Positions 10,009 through 22,033 of a stretch of DNA of 64,000 nt are shown one piece after another. Position numbers and translations under genes: made by a program. Numbering within the stretch: the stretch's first letter is position 1; every line of letters begins with the position of its first letter. Origin of the DNA: Cercophora sp. LCS_1 (Eukaryota; Ascomycota; Sordariomycetes; Sordariales; Lasiosphaeriaceae); assembly GCA_036250225.1 (NCBI GenBank), contig JAPZLL010000057.1, positions 124,001 through 188,000 of the forward strand, given 5' to 3'. The notes below the pieces were generated by a model, which saw nothing but the letters and a program-made list of their open reading frames with translations, searched no databases and was not told the origin of the DNA.

Positions 10009-13000
10009 AGAGAGCTCGGCGCTCTGGCGAACGGTGGGGGGCAAACGCGGGCCTCGAAGCCTCCACCACCACCCGCCTCCGCCTGCTTGGCATTCCGATG
10101 TCCTGGATCGACAAAGCGCTTTGGCAGGGAAGCGTGTCTCCACGACGGGAAACCACGGGCGCGTCGCTCTGCCAGCTCCGGATTCTGGAACTCCAAGCAT
10201 CTCACCGCCGACCGAAGCGTGCTCTTTTCTCGCCGGGTGCTGCTTAGTTTCGATGGCGCGAACGGCTGGCTCCCGTGGCCCGACAAACGGCATACCCAGA
10301 GTGCCAGGCCGAAGCGACACCGGCGGCACTCACTTTAGCCAAGCAGCGAACCCCCCAATCTCTCCGAGTCACGCCAGCGCCGGGGCATCTTGGGCGAGCT
10401 TCGGCATCGAGACACGGACCGGCTCTGCTTGCTGTTAGACTAGATGCAAAGCTGTGCACGCGTAACCAGCGGACGGAGCACAACATGAACTGACAGTTGC
10501 AGGAGACCTGTTGTTATTCTGGGACTGCTGAGCTTGGACGCCTCGTTGAGCTCGCTAAACCGTGTTTAGAGCTCCAAGCTTTGGCTGCCATCCCGCCTGC
10601 AGGAAGCCTGCCGCTGCAGGGCAACCTGACCTGCGGCTGCACCCTTTCGGGCTCTTCTGGGGCTGCCCCGGTCGACACTATGGACAATAAATTAATCCTG
10701 AGGAAAAGAGGGGTCTTGAACGCTGCTTTGGGTATGCAGGATCACCGATGCATTGGTTGTGTTGCATCGCAAAGGCTTGCCGTGGGATCTTGCCATCGAA
10801 AGCGAGGTGAGCCCCCAAGACGCCTCTTGATCGCCTATTTCGTACCCGAATGGAACATCTCAGACGTGCATGCTCGGAACAGAGAAGAGGGGTCGTCACC
10901 CAAGGTGAGGTCGGAATATGGGCCCCGCGCTGGGTAGGATCCGCATGGTCGAATAGCAGTCCCGCTGTCCTCGCTGTGGGGGATGACGCAGGTTGGGGGG
11001 AATCGCGCGATACAAACGCCACCGCAAGCCCTCCGTGCCCGGAAGGCGTTTGGGCTGACAGCCAGCTCGTGCAAGGGCGTTAGCTCCCGATGCCGATCCA
11101 TCCGTCGATTCGATCCAGCCGAGGGCAGCTTCGCGGGGTCTTGTTGACAGCGACAACGACATGAAAGACAGAAAAAGAATGCGAGATAAGCAAACAAAGG
11201 CTTCTTTTGTGGCAGCAACAAACAGCAAACAATTGGAAGGGTGCAAGCTGCAAAATCGGTTGGCTCGAGGACAAAATTACCAAATTCCATCTCTTGCTGG
11301 CATGTGGTCTTTTGCTCTTTCCCTTATCAAAACTCCACACACTTCCCGGCACGCTGTCCCTCCTCACTAGCGCAGGACCGTAGCGCCGCGTGCCTCACAG
11401 CCGATTCGGCCCCGTGGCACAGTTCGCAAAACATTGTGTCTGCCCGCCCGGCCCAATGCCTGTGTGTGTGTGTGTGTGTGGCAGAGGGGAGGAAAGGTCG
11501 AATCGTCAGTTCGGCGCGGACGGAGCAGCAAACGGCAAAGAACGGACCACATACCGGCTCTGGGGCCGTGATTGGAGGCCCGAAGGCTTGTCCGTTTCTT
11601 ATCTCTGGGCGTTGTGGATCCCGCCCGGGGTTTGTGGCTTGGCAAGTTCCAGGGAAGCGAAAACTCCACTGCGGACCGCAACGATACCAAATCCCAACGT
11701 CATGAGGCTGCTAGATCAATGGATAGCAGGCAACTTCGGGAATAAACGCGACAAAACACGTCATTGTTATTCATTTTTATCAGAGGAGAAAGAGATATCT
11801 CGTCTTTGAGCGGCTTTCCTCCTCACGATAGTGTGCGTCCTCTTATTCACCTCTCCATCGGGACAATCCTCCCGAATTCTTATCAGCATCGATAAGCATG
11901 GACCAAGCGAGTTGCAGCTTCCCAAACGCCAGAGGTGAAACGAAAAGGATCCCCTTGGTCCTGCCGCCTGTAAGGCCGGCCACACGCAATCTCATTACCC
12001 CATTTTGTTTGCTCTTTCCTCCACCTTATCAATCCTGCTGCGCCAGGCCCAGAAGAGAGTGGACATTTCTTCTGGAAAGATTCCCAAACGAGAACGACTG
12101 TGGGTTGTGGCCCGTCATCCTCACGTCTTGGCAAATGCTTGTTTTCGCACGTCGACCCACCATTTTTGCGGAGGTCCAACTGAGATAAGACCACACTGCG
12201 AACCATTGGCTGTCCATCACCTGTGACGGGAGTGAGACAAGATCGAGGACGAAGGGGACGCGGGAACTTTTGCTTCTTTGACACCCATGTTGCAGCCGTT
12301 TCTGAGCCCTGAGAGCCCTATGGATATTGCGTGCGTAAAACACACGGTGGCGGCCTCAAAGGGAAGAAGTACCGGTAAGGTCCATAATTCCCCTCCCAAG
12401 GCAGCGCCACGTTCATATATCCGGAATATCCCAAATGCCTAGTGCTGTAAAATTGAACCTCACAAGACTCACATCAAAACTCAGGGTCCAATCTATATGG
12501 AGTTTTCCCCTCGATGATCCCGGTCCCACCTTACTGGACTCCCGATCCAGGCCCACCTCAGGTCCCAACAACCCCGATGTGCACCCCTTTTCAAAGCATG
12601 ATCTGCTTTGGAATCCCACGTCAGAAGAGTAAGCCGCATGCCTTCACCCGCGCTTCCATGCATCCTTCCATGCAGGAAGCCGCCATTCTTAGTTCCTCTG
12701 TCATCCCCCACAATCAATCGTATGTATAGCAACCGAGGATAAGAAATCGAACCTCGAACCAAGCAACAACCGCATGCAGCCATCACCAGCGGCGTCTCCG
12801 AACCTGCAGCAGCCTTCAGATTAGCCCATGCCAGTTAGACGCCATGAAAAAGACAAGGCGAGCAGTGTAACGGTAGAGCGGGCCCAGACGAGCTGATACC
12901 TAGCCCAAGCCAATATGCAAGTCCACGAAGGACAACGGGATGATGGGTGGCTCCGTTTTAAACCATGAAGCCTCTCAATGTTGCACACTGGCCAATCAAC

Positions 13001-13602
13001 AGTTGCACCCCGTGGCTCGCCCAAGACAACTTCGATGTTAGCTGCAGTTCGTAGTTCAGTGGGAGATTCCGCCCAGTCTCGAGTTGACCACTGACAGCCA
13101 CAGACACGCCATGCTATCCGGGAATCGGCACGGACACTAAACGGTGCCAGGCTAGTAAGTAAGGCTGGCGGCTTGATCTGCTCTGCTTCAGGCCGGATCA
13201 TCTGAGACCTGGGGGCGCCTAACTCATCTCCTGGGCCGGACTAGCGCGTGGGGGTAGGCGTCACGGCCACTTTCCGCACCGCCAAGGGGCAGGCATGATG
13301 CTGCCATTGGATAGGAGAACGTCGCACGAAACCCACGCGTCCGGACGTGACTTTGGGGATGTTTGACCCCTCTTGGCGCGTCAACTTGTCTGGTCACCTA
13401 ACGTTGAAAGTCTGTTGGGGTCAACGATGGTTTGTCTCTTGACACTGCTCCAATCATTACTCTCAGAAGTTCTATTTCAAACTCTGCGTCCCGTCTAACA
13501 TAGCCTCTCCTCCGTCGCCAGCCATGGAAAGAGAAGGACCTCTCCTCCGGCGTTACTAACGACCGCAAAGCATCAGTGACAGCCCAACCAAGATACACGC
13601 CG
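10009..13602. other. Long intergenic region without a supported gene
   Basis: About 3.6 kb of mixed, partly GC-rich sequence between two minus-strand genes. It has many overlapping open frames, but none has splice-consistent extensions, recognisable motifs or a clear protein-like composition. The only landmark is the TG microsatellite at 11461-11480. It may hold long 5' leaders, non-coding RNA or simply spacer. Confidence 0.45.
11461..11480. repeat. (TG)10 microsatellite
   Basis: Ten perfect TG units in the gene-free stretch. Confidence 0.95.
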
Positions 13603-15923
13603 TCAACTCACAATATCGATCCAACGTGCCATCCACTTTTCGGCCGTTGCCTTGGCCTCATCAACCAGTCCAAGTTCTGTGTCATCGTATCAGCAACAAT
13701 GTTGGCACTCGTGGGCCAACTTACCAAGCAAAAGCTGAACACTGCCCCGGATCCCTGACTCCAGAGCCGAGGCGATCCAAGCGTGCGTGAAGCTCGTGTG
13801 CTCACCAACGAAGATGACCTGTCATTTTGTCAGCCTGGAAAAACGACCGTCAAACTTCCAAGCACCGACCCGATCATGCGTCTTGAAGTATTCCGGCAAG
13901 TATAGTCGATGCTGCTCGACTGTAGGATCCGCCCAGCCTGCTCCCTCGAGGGGCTCGAGGTTCCAACACACGCGACTGAACTTCCCAGTATACTCCCTTC
14001 TCGCAACCTCGCCATGTATCTTGAACATTGTCTCCAACACATACTGAACGTGTTCATCCTCACTCTTGTTTGCCCAGAGCTCACCCCACGTTGGATCCGA
14101 TATGTATGACGCCAAAACCGCTGCTTTTCCTGTGCCGTTGATGTTGTACGAGGGGTAGCACATGGTGCCAATGCCTGGAAATTCCTTTCCTGTCGTCCAA
14201 CAAGATCCGTAGATCGGCGTTAGTCCCCGTTCCCAGAACCGAGTTCCAAATTCTAGTGCAACCTTGCAGGCTGACGTGTATGGCAATGTGGTGATCGCAT
14301 CACGCATTGCTGGGTTCAGGCGGTTAATCTCCCACTTTCTCATCACAGAGAATGGGACAGCGAGAATGGCATAGTCATGCACTGAGTCGACCACTTGCTG
14401 AGTTCCATTATCGGATTTTTGTGAGCGCAACGCAACCCAATTCGACCCGGGTGAGTACTACACTCGATCGATGGGTCGGTTAAGGGTTGTTCTATTGGAC
14501 ACGAGTGGCGCAAATGCAAGTGGAAGACGGTTCATTCCTGTGAAGAGTCTTCAGCAAGTGCTCAACTGATATGAAGGGAGATCCTTACCACCGTCGATCG
14601 TGTGCCATGTTGTTGAATTCATGTATACCGTCTCACACAACTGGTGTTTGCGTCAACAAACATCGGATACTTTACATCTGCTAGATCAGGCTTACCCTGT
14701 CCCAAAAGGATGAAGCACCTCCAGCAGTAGATTTTAAGGTCGTTCCGTTGGAGTCGAAATGCTCAGTGACGTAGTTAATCTTGTACGCCAGCTCACTGTC
14801 ACGAAGTGTTCATTAGCCTCTCCACTTAGCAGCCGATATGATCCCTCCCTACCTCCACGGCTCGTCAGAGAGCTCCGGTGCATTATCTGTTTGCGCACTC
14901 TATCAGCGCAGCCCAGCAAAGTAAGCGAAATAGGGTCTCACCAAGCCATTCACGATGAGCCTTGAACATGTTTTTGGCCATTTCCACGCAGAAGTCTTGG
15001 CACGGCAGCGCGCTGTTGACCCTGTTGAGGAGCTTCTCCATGCCTGGCATACTTCCAGGATACGGGCTGTTTTCGCTCGTCTCATACCATGGGATGAAAT
15101 CAACACTGAGATTCCTGTCATGCCCATTGATTCTGTTCAGCTCGTTGGCTAGCTGAAACACAAGCTGCTGGTCCGATATGTTGTAGATCTCATCTTGGAC
15201 CTTGAGTGTGGTGGGAAGTCGCATCGGTCCCATCTCTTGGTAGCTGTAGTCGAACGGGCCGCCGCTGAGGTATTCGGTGCGCACTCGCCCGCCCAGCCGA
15301 TCTCCTGCCTCGATGATGTGCACATTCGTCAAACCTTGTTGCGTCAGGCATAGATATACCATCAACCCAGACATGCCGGCCCCGACGATGGCGACGCTCT
15401 TGCGCTTGGCCGCTTTTGAGTTGACCGCCCCGACCTCGCTCCCATCGAGCAGCCTGACACCGTCAAACCAGGGCCCCCAAACGTCGACACCAGTTGTATT
15501 GTCCATGTGAACCGCTGTCCGGGAATGGTCTCTCCGCGATAGTCTTCTGCGACGTCGCCGGTCTCTTGCGCCAACGTCAATGGCTTGTTCTTCGCTTCGC
15601 CCCAGCAGCCTCCCAGTGATGCTACCCCATCCTAGTATGCAGCCACCGGATGGCGCCCCCTCAGGTACAATCCAGACGAGTCGGTCATGCGAACTGTCCG
15701 TGGTTTCGCCCACAACATGGTGACAGTCGTGGCGACGGGTAGCTGCACAACTACCGTACATAAAAGTAATGGGCTCGTTAATCAGGGCACTTTGTTGGAT
15801 ATGGACATTGGCGAGTCGAGAGTTGAGAGCCAGACTCGTTTGGATGCTCACCGGGAAGGACGTCGTGATTGCCGTCGTGGTCAGGGTCACAAGCAGGGCG
15901 CTGCAGAAGGTGACGCGAACCAT
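13603..15923 (-). CDS. Secreted flavin L-amino-acid/amine oxidase with one in-frame UAG
   Basis: Exons right to left: 14942-15923, 14853-14886, 14696-14795, 14589-14640, 13870-14537, 13725-13818, 13603-13676. They sum to 2004 nt (668 codons) and every phase fits. MVRVTFCSALLVTL at the start is a signal peptide. An Arg-rich RRRRRRLSRR at about 122-131 looks like a Kex2-type processing site. IVGAGMSGL at about 179-187 is the FAD Rossmann motif, followed by GDRLGGRVRT and GPFDYSYQEMGPMR. The C-terminus has FVGEHTSFTHAW near residue 617 and RGSVQLLLELGLVDEAK. The family oxidises L-amino acids to keto acids, ammonia and H2O2. Codon 416 is TAG (14458-14460), in a frame otherwise coding and conserved on both sides. 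Either the gene is a recent null allele, or the stop is recoded or edited; see findings. A 45-nt in-frame intron ending at this TAG is possible but would delete conserved sequence. Confidence 0.85.
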
Positions 15924-17567
15924 TGCTGAGTGGAGGGTATTGTAGAGAGCCGGCTGCGGTGTATAAACCAAGGCGAATGTCGACTCGGCGTAGTACGTCG
16001 AAGCATTCGATCTGCCAAAGTTCGATGCAGATGGACTCAGGATGGACGACCACGACCGGCAGCGCCTGCCAACCTAAACCTTCGGCTTGTCTGATATGAT
16101 CCGACAATACCATGGGAAGGTCGAAAACACATCGCTCCTGCCAATTTCTGCGTCGGGAAGACCCCTTGCACAAGACCATGAGTGTCCAAATCCTGGCAGC
16201 GAAATTCAATGGGCAAGAATTCCGGAACCTGCATCGAATTCAGATATCTCCCCAATATCGACATTTTCCCTTGGTTCCCTATCACTACTCACCGCCAGTC
16301 ATTTCATCCCAACAGACTGCATCCACGTCCCCCAGATGAATGCGTGCACTGTAATAGTCACTGCCAGAGCGGTCGGATACTGTCAACCTCCCAGCTGAAG
16401 AGTCACTTGAGGAACAAATACACGCTGACCACGCCGCCCAAATATAAAGATTGCGTGGTATCAATGATCATTGTGTGAAACAGAATGATGTCCAGGTCTT
16501 CAGGGTACGCTTTTATGCGCAAAGACAGGTTGACCGAATGCTGTGACACGCACTTAGCCGCAAGTAGCCGCAGATGCGTTTGTTGGACTTGTAGGCAGAA
16601 GGTTGACCTGATGTGATTCGATGCTGGCTCGGGTCAGCGAATGACATGTTTCTGTGACAAGTCGATCACGACCTACCAAGCAAGCTTGAGTGAGACAGCC
16701 ACCCACCCACACATGCGCATTTGTTTGGCCGCATCCCACTTGCGCACCGCCGGACAGCTGCTGTATCCACTTTCAGCACATTGCCTGCAAAGGCAGCAGG
16801 AAGGCACCTCCGCTGCAATTGCACATTCCCCGCCACACCTCAGAACACCAACCGCGGGGCTTGTGTTTTCCCAAGCGAGGATTGGCAGGCCGCAAGGTAC
16901 AAGCTTTCTGTCCCTTCCTCAGGTCGCACATTCTCTAGGCCCGAAACCGCGGTTTGCCCGGACCAGAGCCTCACTCCGAAGGTCGCCCAAAATCAACGAC
17001 ACCTCTTCCGCACCGTCATCCATCCCCGCCTCCGCAACACTGTACCTTCGGAAAGCCACCACTTCCCCAGAGCAGCGAACCTAGAACAATTTGGGACTTC
17101 TGACAGTATTTTATGACGCCATTTTTGCGCGCGCGCGATTCGTGGATGTGACCTCATCTTCCGCAAAGCACCTGCACCTCCCACCCCAGCAAACCGTCAG
17201 GGTCTCAACGGCGCCCGGAAGCCGACAAGCACGCTTCACGCCACCCTTCTCGTGGCGTGCCCCACCTCTGCAGGAAGCCAGTCGTTTCATTCTGCCTCCG
17301 TCACTCGAAAACAAACGGAAGCAGGACCCAGGTTAAGTGACCAACCGATTCCACGCGGACCGCACCGCACGCTGCGACAAGCGCGCAGCAATCAAGGCAA
17401 GGCACAACCATATCCTAGGACCTTCAACAGGCCTTGACAAGTGTGGCGGAGCGCATGCCGCGGTCAGTTGTCGTCGTCTTTGAGCTCCCGAAGCCGTGAG
17501 CCACTCTAGGCCTGGGGCTCCATCCGCCATAGGTAGCGACACAGAGCACCGGGGAGGCCTATTTAGG
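15924..17567. other. Divergent intergenic region
   Basis: Upstream of both the oxidase (-) and the ubiquitin-conjugating enzyme (+). No convincing coding frame. The segment near 16640-17300 is C-rich on the + strand, as is common in 5' leaders of filamentous fungi. A short alternating GC run lies at about 17128-17136. Confidence 0.45.
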
Positions 17568-20500
17568 ATGGCTCCCCTCAAGAAACTAGGGAGTACTTTA
17601 CACAAGCTGAGCGACAAATTCACGTCGGCCAACAAGCGGCGCATCTCGGAGGACGGCGAAGCCGCTCAACAGGCCAAACAGCCCAAGACGTTGCCTCCGT
17701 CGCCGCAGGGCCAGCAATCGGACCTTGGTCCTAGGAAAGTTTCTCAGCCCACGATCCCTCAAATCCCGACTTCAACAACTTTAACCAATTTTCACCCGGT
17801 TGGCCTCGAGATGGGCTCGACCTCGTCCTCGCAACATAGCGCAACTGCACACGGGGGAAGTCAAAGTCGGACTCCCAGTAGCGCATCGAGCATGCAAAAA
17901 GGTACGCTAAGTCTGCCACCAGCACACGTAGACGCAGTCACTAACATGCACTTTCAGATCCCTCTGCTCGGTATGGATCGACGCCTGATGATCCCATAGA
18001 TTTGACTAGTTCTCCGCTTGGCAGTCCCATGTCTCAATTTACGGACTCATCATCGCTGAACTTGTGGCTCAGCGGTATGGATCAGATAGAGATGGATGAA
18101 CAAGTTGCAAGGCGGCTGCAGGAGTATCTTAACAACAACTCCGCAGAAGCCAACACATACTGCTCAGAGCCGTGGGATTTCGACCCGCGAACGTACGGCG
18201 CATATCTGACGACGCTAAAATGCGCCCAATGTCAAGCATACATGGCCTTTAATCTGGAGAAGATGGGATCATGGACAGAGAAGTCTCTGTACTCAGGTAT
18301 GCGCTTCTTCCCACCTCCGGGGGCCCCCGACTAACCAAGCAGGCTTTCTTCACCCTTACCTGCAATGTTCTGATTGCAAAATCTGGTCCTGTGCTGGCGG
18401 TTGCGGCGCTCTCCACAAAGTCTTCCCCTCGAGGGTCGCCGCTCAGAGGCAGAACCTGAAAGTGTCGTGGTGTTGTGATCACAGCCGCCTCTTTCTCATC
18501 TTCGCTCTCGCGTGTGGTCCTGGGCCGCTCCAAAAAGACCCGTCCGTCGCCCCGTCGCCAAAGTTGGGAGACAGGCTTTTACGGCGGGGAATGAGACCGA
18601 GATCCACGTCAGAGCCTGACCCGTCGAGCGCCCAACCAGCGTCCAGCCATAGTCACCCCGTACCCCCGAATGCGTATGCCATCGCAGGGGGGTATACCCC
18701 TACAGCGGCTGCACAAGCGGCTATGCAGAAAAAGCTGACCAAGCACAGACCTAAGATGTCACAGCTCTCTAAAGGCATCGGGTACGGCGGTCCGGATTAC
18801 TTCGCGGGTAGGAGCCCGGGGGACTTCCTGGGCCTTGGGACGAAGGCGAAACCGAAACCAACCTTTTCACGCGAGGACAAGGAGGCAGAAAAGTACTATG
18901 CTGCGTTGTCGGTGCTCCTTCCGTCTCGCACCCGGTATCAACCGTCGCAGTTTGACTTCGAAGAGAGCCAGCCCGCAGTTGCCTTCATGCTCGCGCGAAG
19001 CCCGCTGATGCAAAAGGCTTCGGAGATTCTGCGCCAAACTTCGATTGAGGAAATGACGGCAAGCCGGTCGCTGTACTCTGCACTTATGGACTTTCTCGCG
19101 GCGATGACGAGACATCCCTCTGCACTTCTCCACCTCCTGTTCACAAATCTCGTCTTGTACTCGGAAGCCGAACAGCTCGGTCCGCTTACCTTCTGGACGC
19201 CAGAGCGGACAGCAGGGTCCTCCCAAGGGGCTGAGAAAACAGAGCCTCTTAACAGACTCCTCGAGACACTTGCAGATACGTGCCGGTACTACTTGCATGC
19301 CGCGTCCGCGCATGTTGACGAGCTCAAGACGAACGACGAGGCGGGTGCCCTCGAGCTCGCGAACAAGATCATATCGACGGCGTCTGGCATCCAAGAGACT
19401 CGAAAGCGTTCGCGGTCTTCCTTTTTTGGTGATAATTCGACGTCGCTCCAACCCATTGCTCAGTCCTCGACTGTCATGACCCGCTCTAGGTCAGCGATGA
19501 GCGCAGCGAAGGAAGCCAAAGGAGAGGCCCAGGCATGGCACCGCGAACACTGTGTAAAGGATCTCCCGGACGAGGTGATTCTGAAGAGCTTTCACTTCGC
19601 ATCAAAAGCGCGCGGCATGGCTAACACCAATATGCCTCGTACGCGTATGAAGAAGCTCTTGACCCAAGTTTCGTCACTGCGGTCCGACTTGCCAGAGGGC
19701 ATCTTTGTCCGACACGGCGCATCGCGTCTTGACATCATGAAAGTGCTGATAGTTGGTCCAGAGGATACTCCGTATGAGAATGGCTTGTTCGAGTTTGATC
19801 TCTTCTGCGACCAATATTTCCCTGAGAAACCGCCGCAGATGCAGTTCCGAACGACGAGTGGTGGCAGGGTGCATTTCAACCCGAATCTGTATGCTAACGG
19901 GAAGGGTACGTACTTTTGCGTCATGCTCAGGGTCCTGGTCACGGGCTAACTTGGTTGAACAGTTTGTCTCTCTTTGCTCGGGACTTGGTCCGGCCAGAAC
20001 TGGGTTCCTAACCAATCAACAATTCTGCAAGTTCTCGTCTCCATTCAAGGTAAGCCGGAAGGTCCGCGCACACTGAGAAGTCGCTGACTGGAGGACTAGG
20101 AATGATCCTGTGCAGCCAACCATGGTACAACGAGCCCGGTCGCGAAGCACACCTTGACGAGGCCGGATCAAAGCAATATAACCGGACCATCTTCGGACAC
20201 ACCATCGCGACGGCCATGATCGGGTGGCTCAACGAAAGGCTCTCGCAGCCTGACAAAGGGGAAGCCGGAAGCTCTGATAAGGGCAAAGGCAAGGACCCGG
20301 CCTCGACACCAAAGAAATCACCAGCGTCAACCGCGTCGAAGTTAGTAGCGGCTTCTCCGGTGACCGAGGCGTTTCCCAACACCTCAGCCCCTCCACTACC
20401 CCACCCTTCCACTGCCTGGATGGGATCGCCATACTACATCGATTCGGATGGCAACGAATGGAAACCAGTCTTCTCGGCGTCTCCACATATGCCATATAGT

Positions 20501-21058
20501 TATGGACCATCTGCACAACCACCTGTTCCAGGCTCCCCAAGCGCCTCTTCAACCAAGGCAGATGCATCGAAAGCCAAGAACGGCCCTCCCGCAGCCACAA
20601 TTACCATCCCGACTTTTATGAAGAACGCGCCGCCCCCTCTGGCCCAGAAGTACCAAGACTTTTTTGTCAAGTTGCAAAGCAAGTCTGTGGACGACTACGT
20701 CACTCCCCCTCAAAGCCTTGGGACGCCGCCCGGGGTGCCGTTCTGGTCCTCTCCCTGGGATCACACCACAGAGGGAGCTCCTCCTTTCGGTCACATAGAG
20801 GGCGACGGCTCGGGACTCTTCCTGTTCCCGGTTTCGCATTGGCCGGGGATGCTTTACGATGCTCCTCCGCTTCTGCCAATCGGCAACACGCTAGTTGACG
20901 GAAAGGACGACGAGGTCTGGGGCGAGGTAATTCGTCACCACTTTGAGAGGCGGGGTCAGTTGATACTGGTCAAGGCTAAGAAGAGTCCGTATCAGCCTGA
21001 TAAGACGACGCTCAAGGCGCTGGAGGATGCCTTGAAGAGGATGGGTTTCATGGAGTGA
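17568..21058 (+). CDS. Large ubiquitin-conjugating enzyme (UBE2O/BIRC6-type UBC) with N-terminal Cys-rich module
   Basis: Exons 17568-17901, 17958-18296, 18343-19905, 19963-20049, 20100-21058; 3282 nt, 1093 aa, in frame. The N-terminus (MAPLKKLGSTLHKL) is followed by a Ser/Pro-rich region. Next is a Cys-rich block (LKCAQCQ, then LQCSDCKIWSCAGGCGALH and SWCCDH), probably a zinc-binding RING/IBR-like fold. The UBC fold covers about residues 650-800. It has HFNPNLYANGKVCLSLLGTW, with the HPN-like motif and catalytic Cys747 right after the exon 3/4 junction, and then QSTILQVLVSIQGMIL. This Cys context is that of UBE2O and BIRC6 rather than small E2s, which suggests a hybrid E2/E3. The C-terminal third is Pro/Ser-rich with a folded tail. 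Substrates are unknown. Confidence 0.9.
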
Positions 21059-22033
21059 CCTAGTGGGTCTTGCTGCTGGTGTTGGGCGGTGGTGATGGTG
21101 CAGGGCGTAGGATGGGGGAAAGCGTGATGGATCACTATGGCTGGCTTGCTTGTGGGATTAATACGTTTCTTGTTGTTGTTTTAGTCCTCTTGTTTTTCTG
21201 CCAACTCTCAAGTGGGGGATGATAGGCATGGAAACTTTTTGATACGGTCTCATGAACTTGAGCAGGTTTGCTCGGTAGCGATCATGAACATAGCTAGTTG
21301 GTAGCAATGATAGGTTTCCTCTCTAAGTCCTGGTTTCCTCGCAGTAGGCATGGGAGTCCTTACTCCTCAAACGATGTAGAGGTGGGCGACCTGGGGATTC
21401 TGGGGGCAGCAGAGGTACTAAGGACCCCAACCAAGTGTGTGACATGAAAACCCACACGGCGAATACGTCTGAGGCCACCCCAAACGCTCTCCATCGGTTG
21501 GTTCACTTCCAAATAGGCATATTAATGATATATCCAGTGCTGAGAGCATGATTTCAAGGCCTTGGAACATTATTTGATGCCTTGAAATAATATCTCAATC
21601 TCGTTTCTTGAGACAAAGATGCCTCTGAACTTGTTGGTGTGTGGGTTTATTTTTTTTTGTCAGGCACATGCCAGCATGACTGGTAATAACGCGATTGTTA
21701 TGTCTTGATACCCCTTGAAGTTGGCCTGGACAGGTGCTACTAATTCCGCTAGGCGTCAACAGAAAAGCTCATTGCCTTTTAAACATTGCTTCAAGACATT
21801 TAAACGTTGAGTGATGCATCGAAACCTTGGATGTACTTTTTTTCAGTGGACGATGTTCCGTTTGACTTGATTGTGTATGTCATTTATTTGATAACGACCT
21901 GCCCTTTTCTACAAGACGAAACACAGACCGGCGCCAAGTGGTGTTCCACTCCCTGCACCAAAAACGCCGCCGAGTACGCAACCCCTGAACCTCCAAAACG
22001 CCAGCCCAAAGATGCTACTAACACCATCTCCAC
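21059..22033. other. Convergent 3' region, AT-rich
   Basis: 3' region between the ubiquitin enzyme (+) and cyclin H (-). AT-rich from about 21500 to 21900 with T-runs. No supported gene. Confidence 0.5.

Noticed and set aside
9580..10438. Several long overlapping frames on both strands upstream of the ammonium transporter
   Set aside because: GC-rich sequence keeps frames open by chance. They overlap each other and the first exon of the transporter, and none has a motif.
12735..12765. Possible reverse-strand T-arm (complement of GGTTCGATTTC)
   Set aside because: No acceptor stem, D arm or anticodon arm can be folded around it.
14462..14506. A 45-nt intron ending at the in-frame TAG of the oxidase
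   Set aside because: It has GT and AG and keeps frame, but would be unusually short, has a weak donor and would remove a segment (NRTTLNRPIDRV) that looks like conserved coding sequence. Kept only as an alternative.
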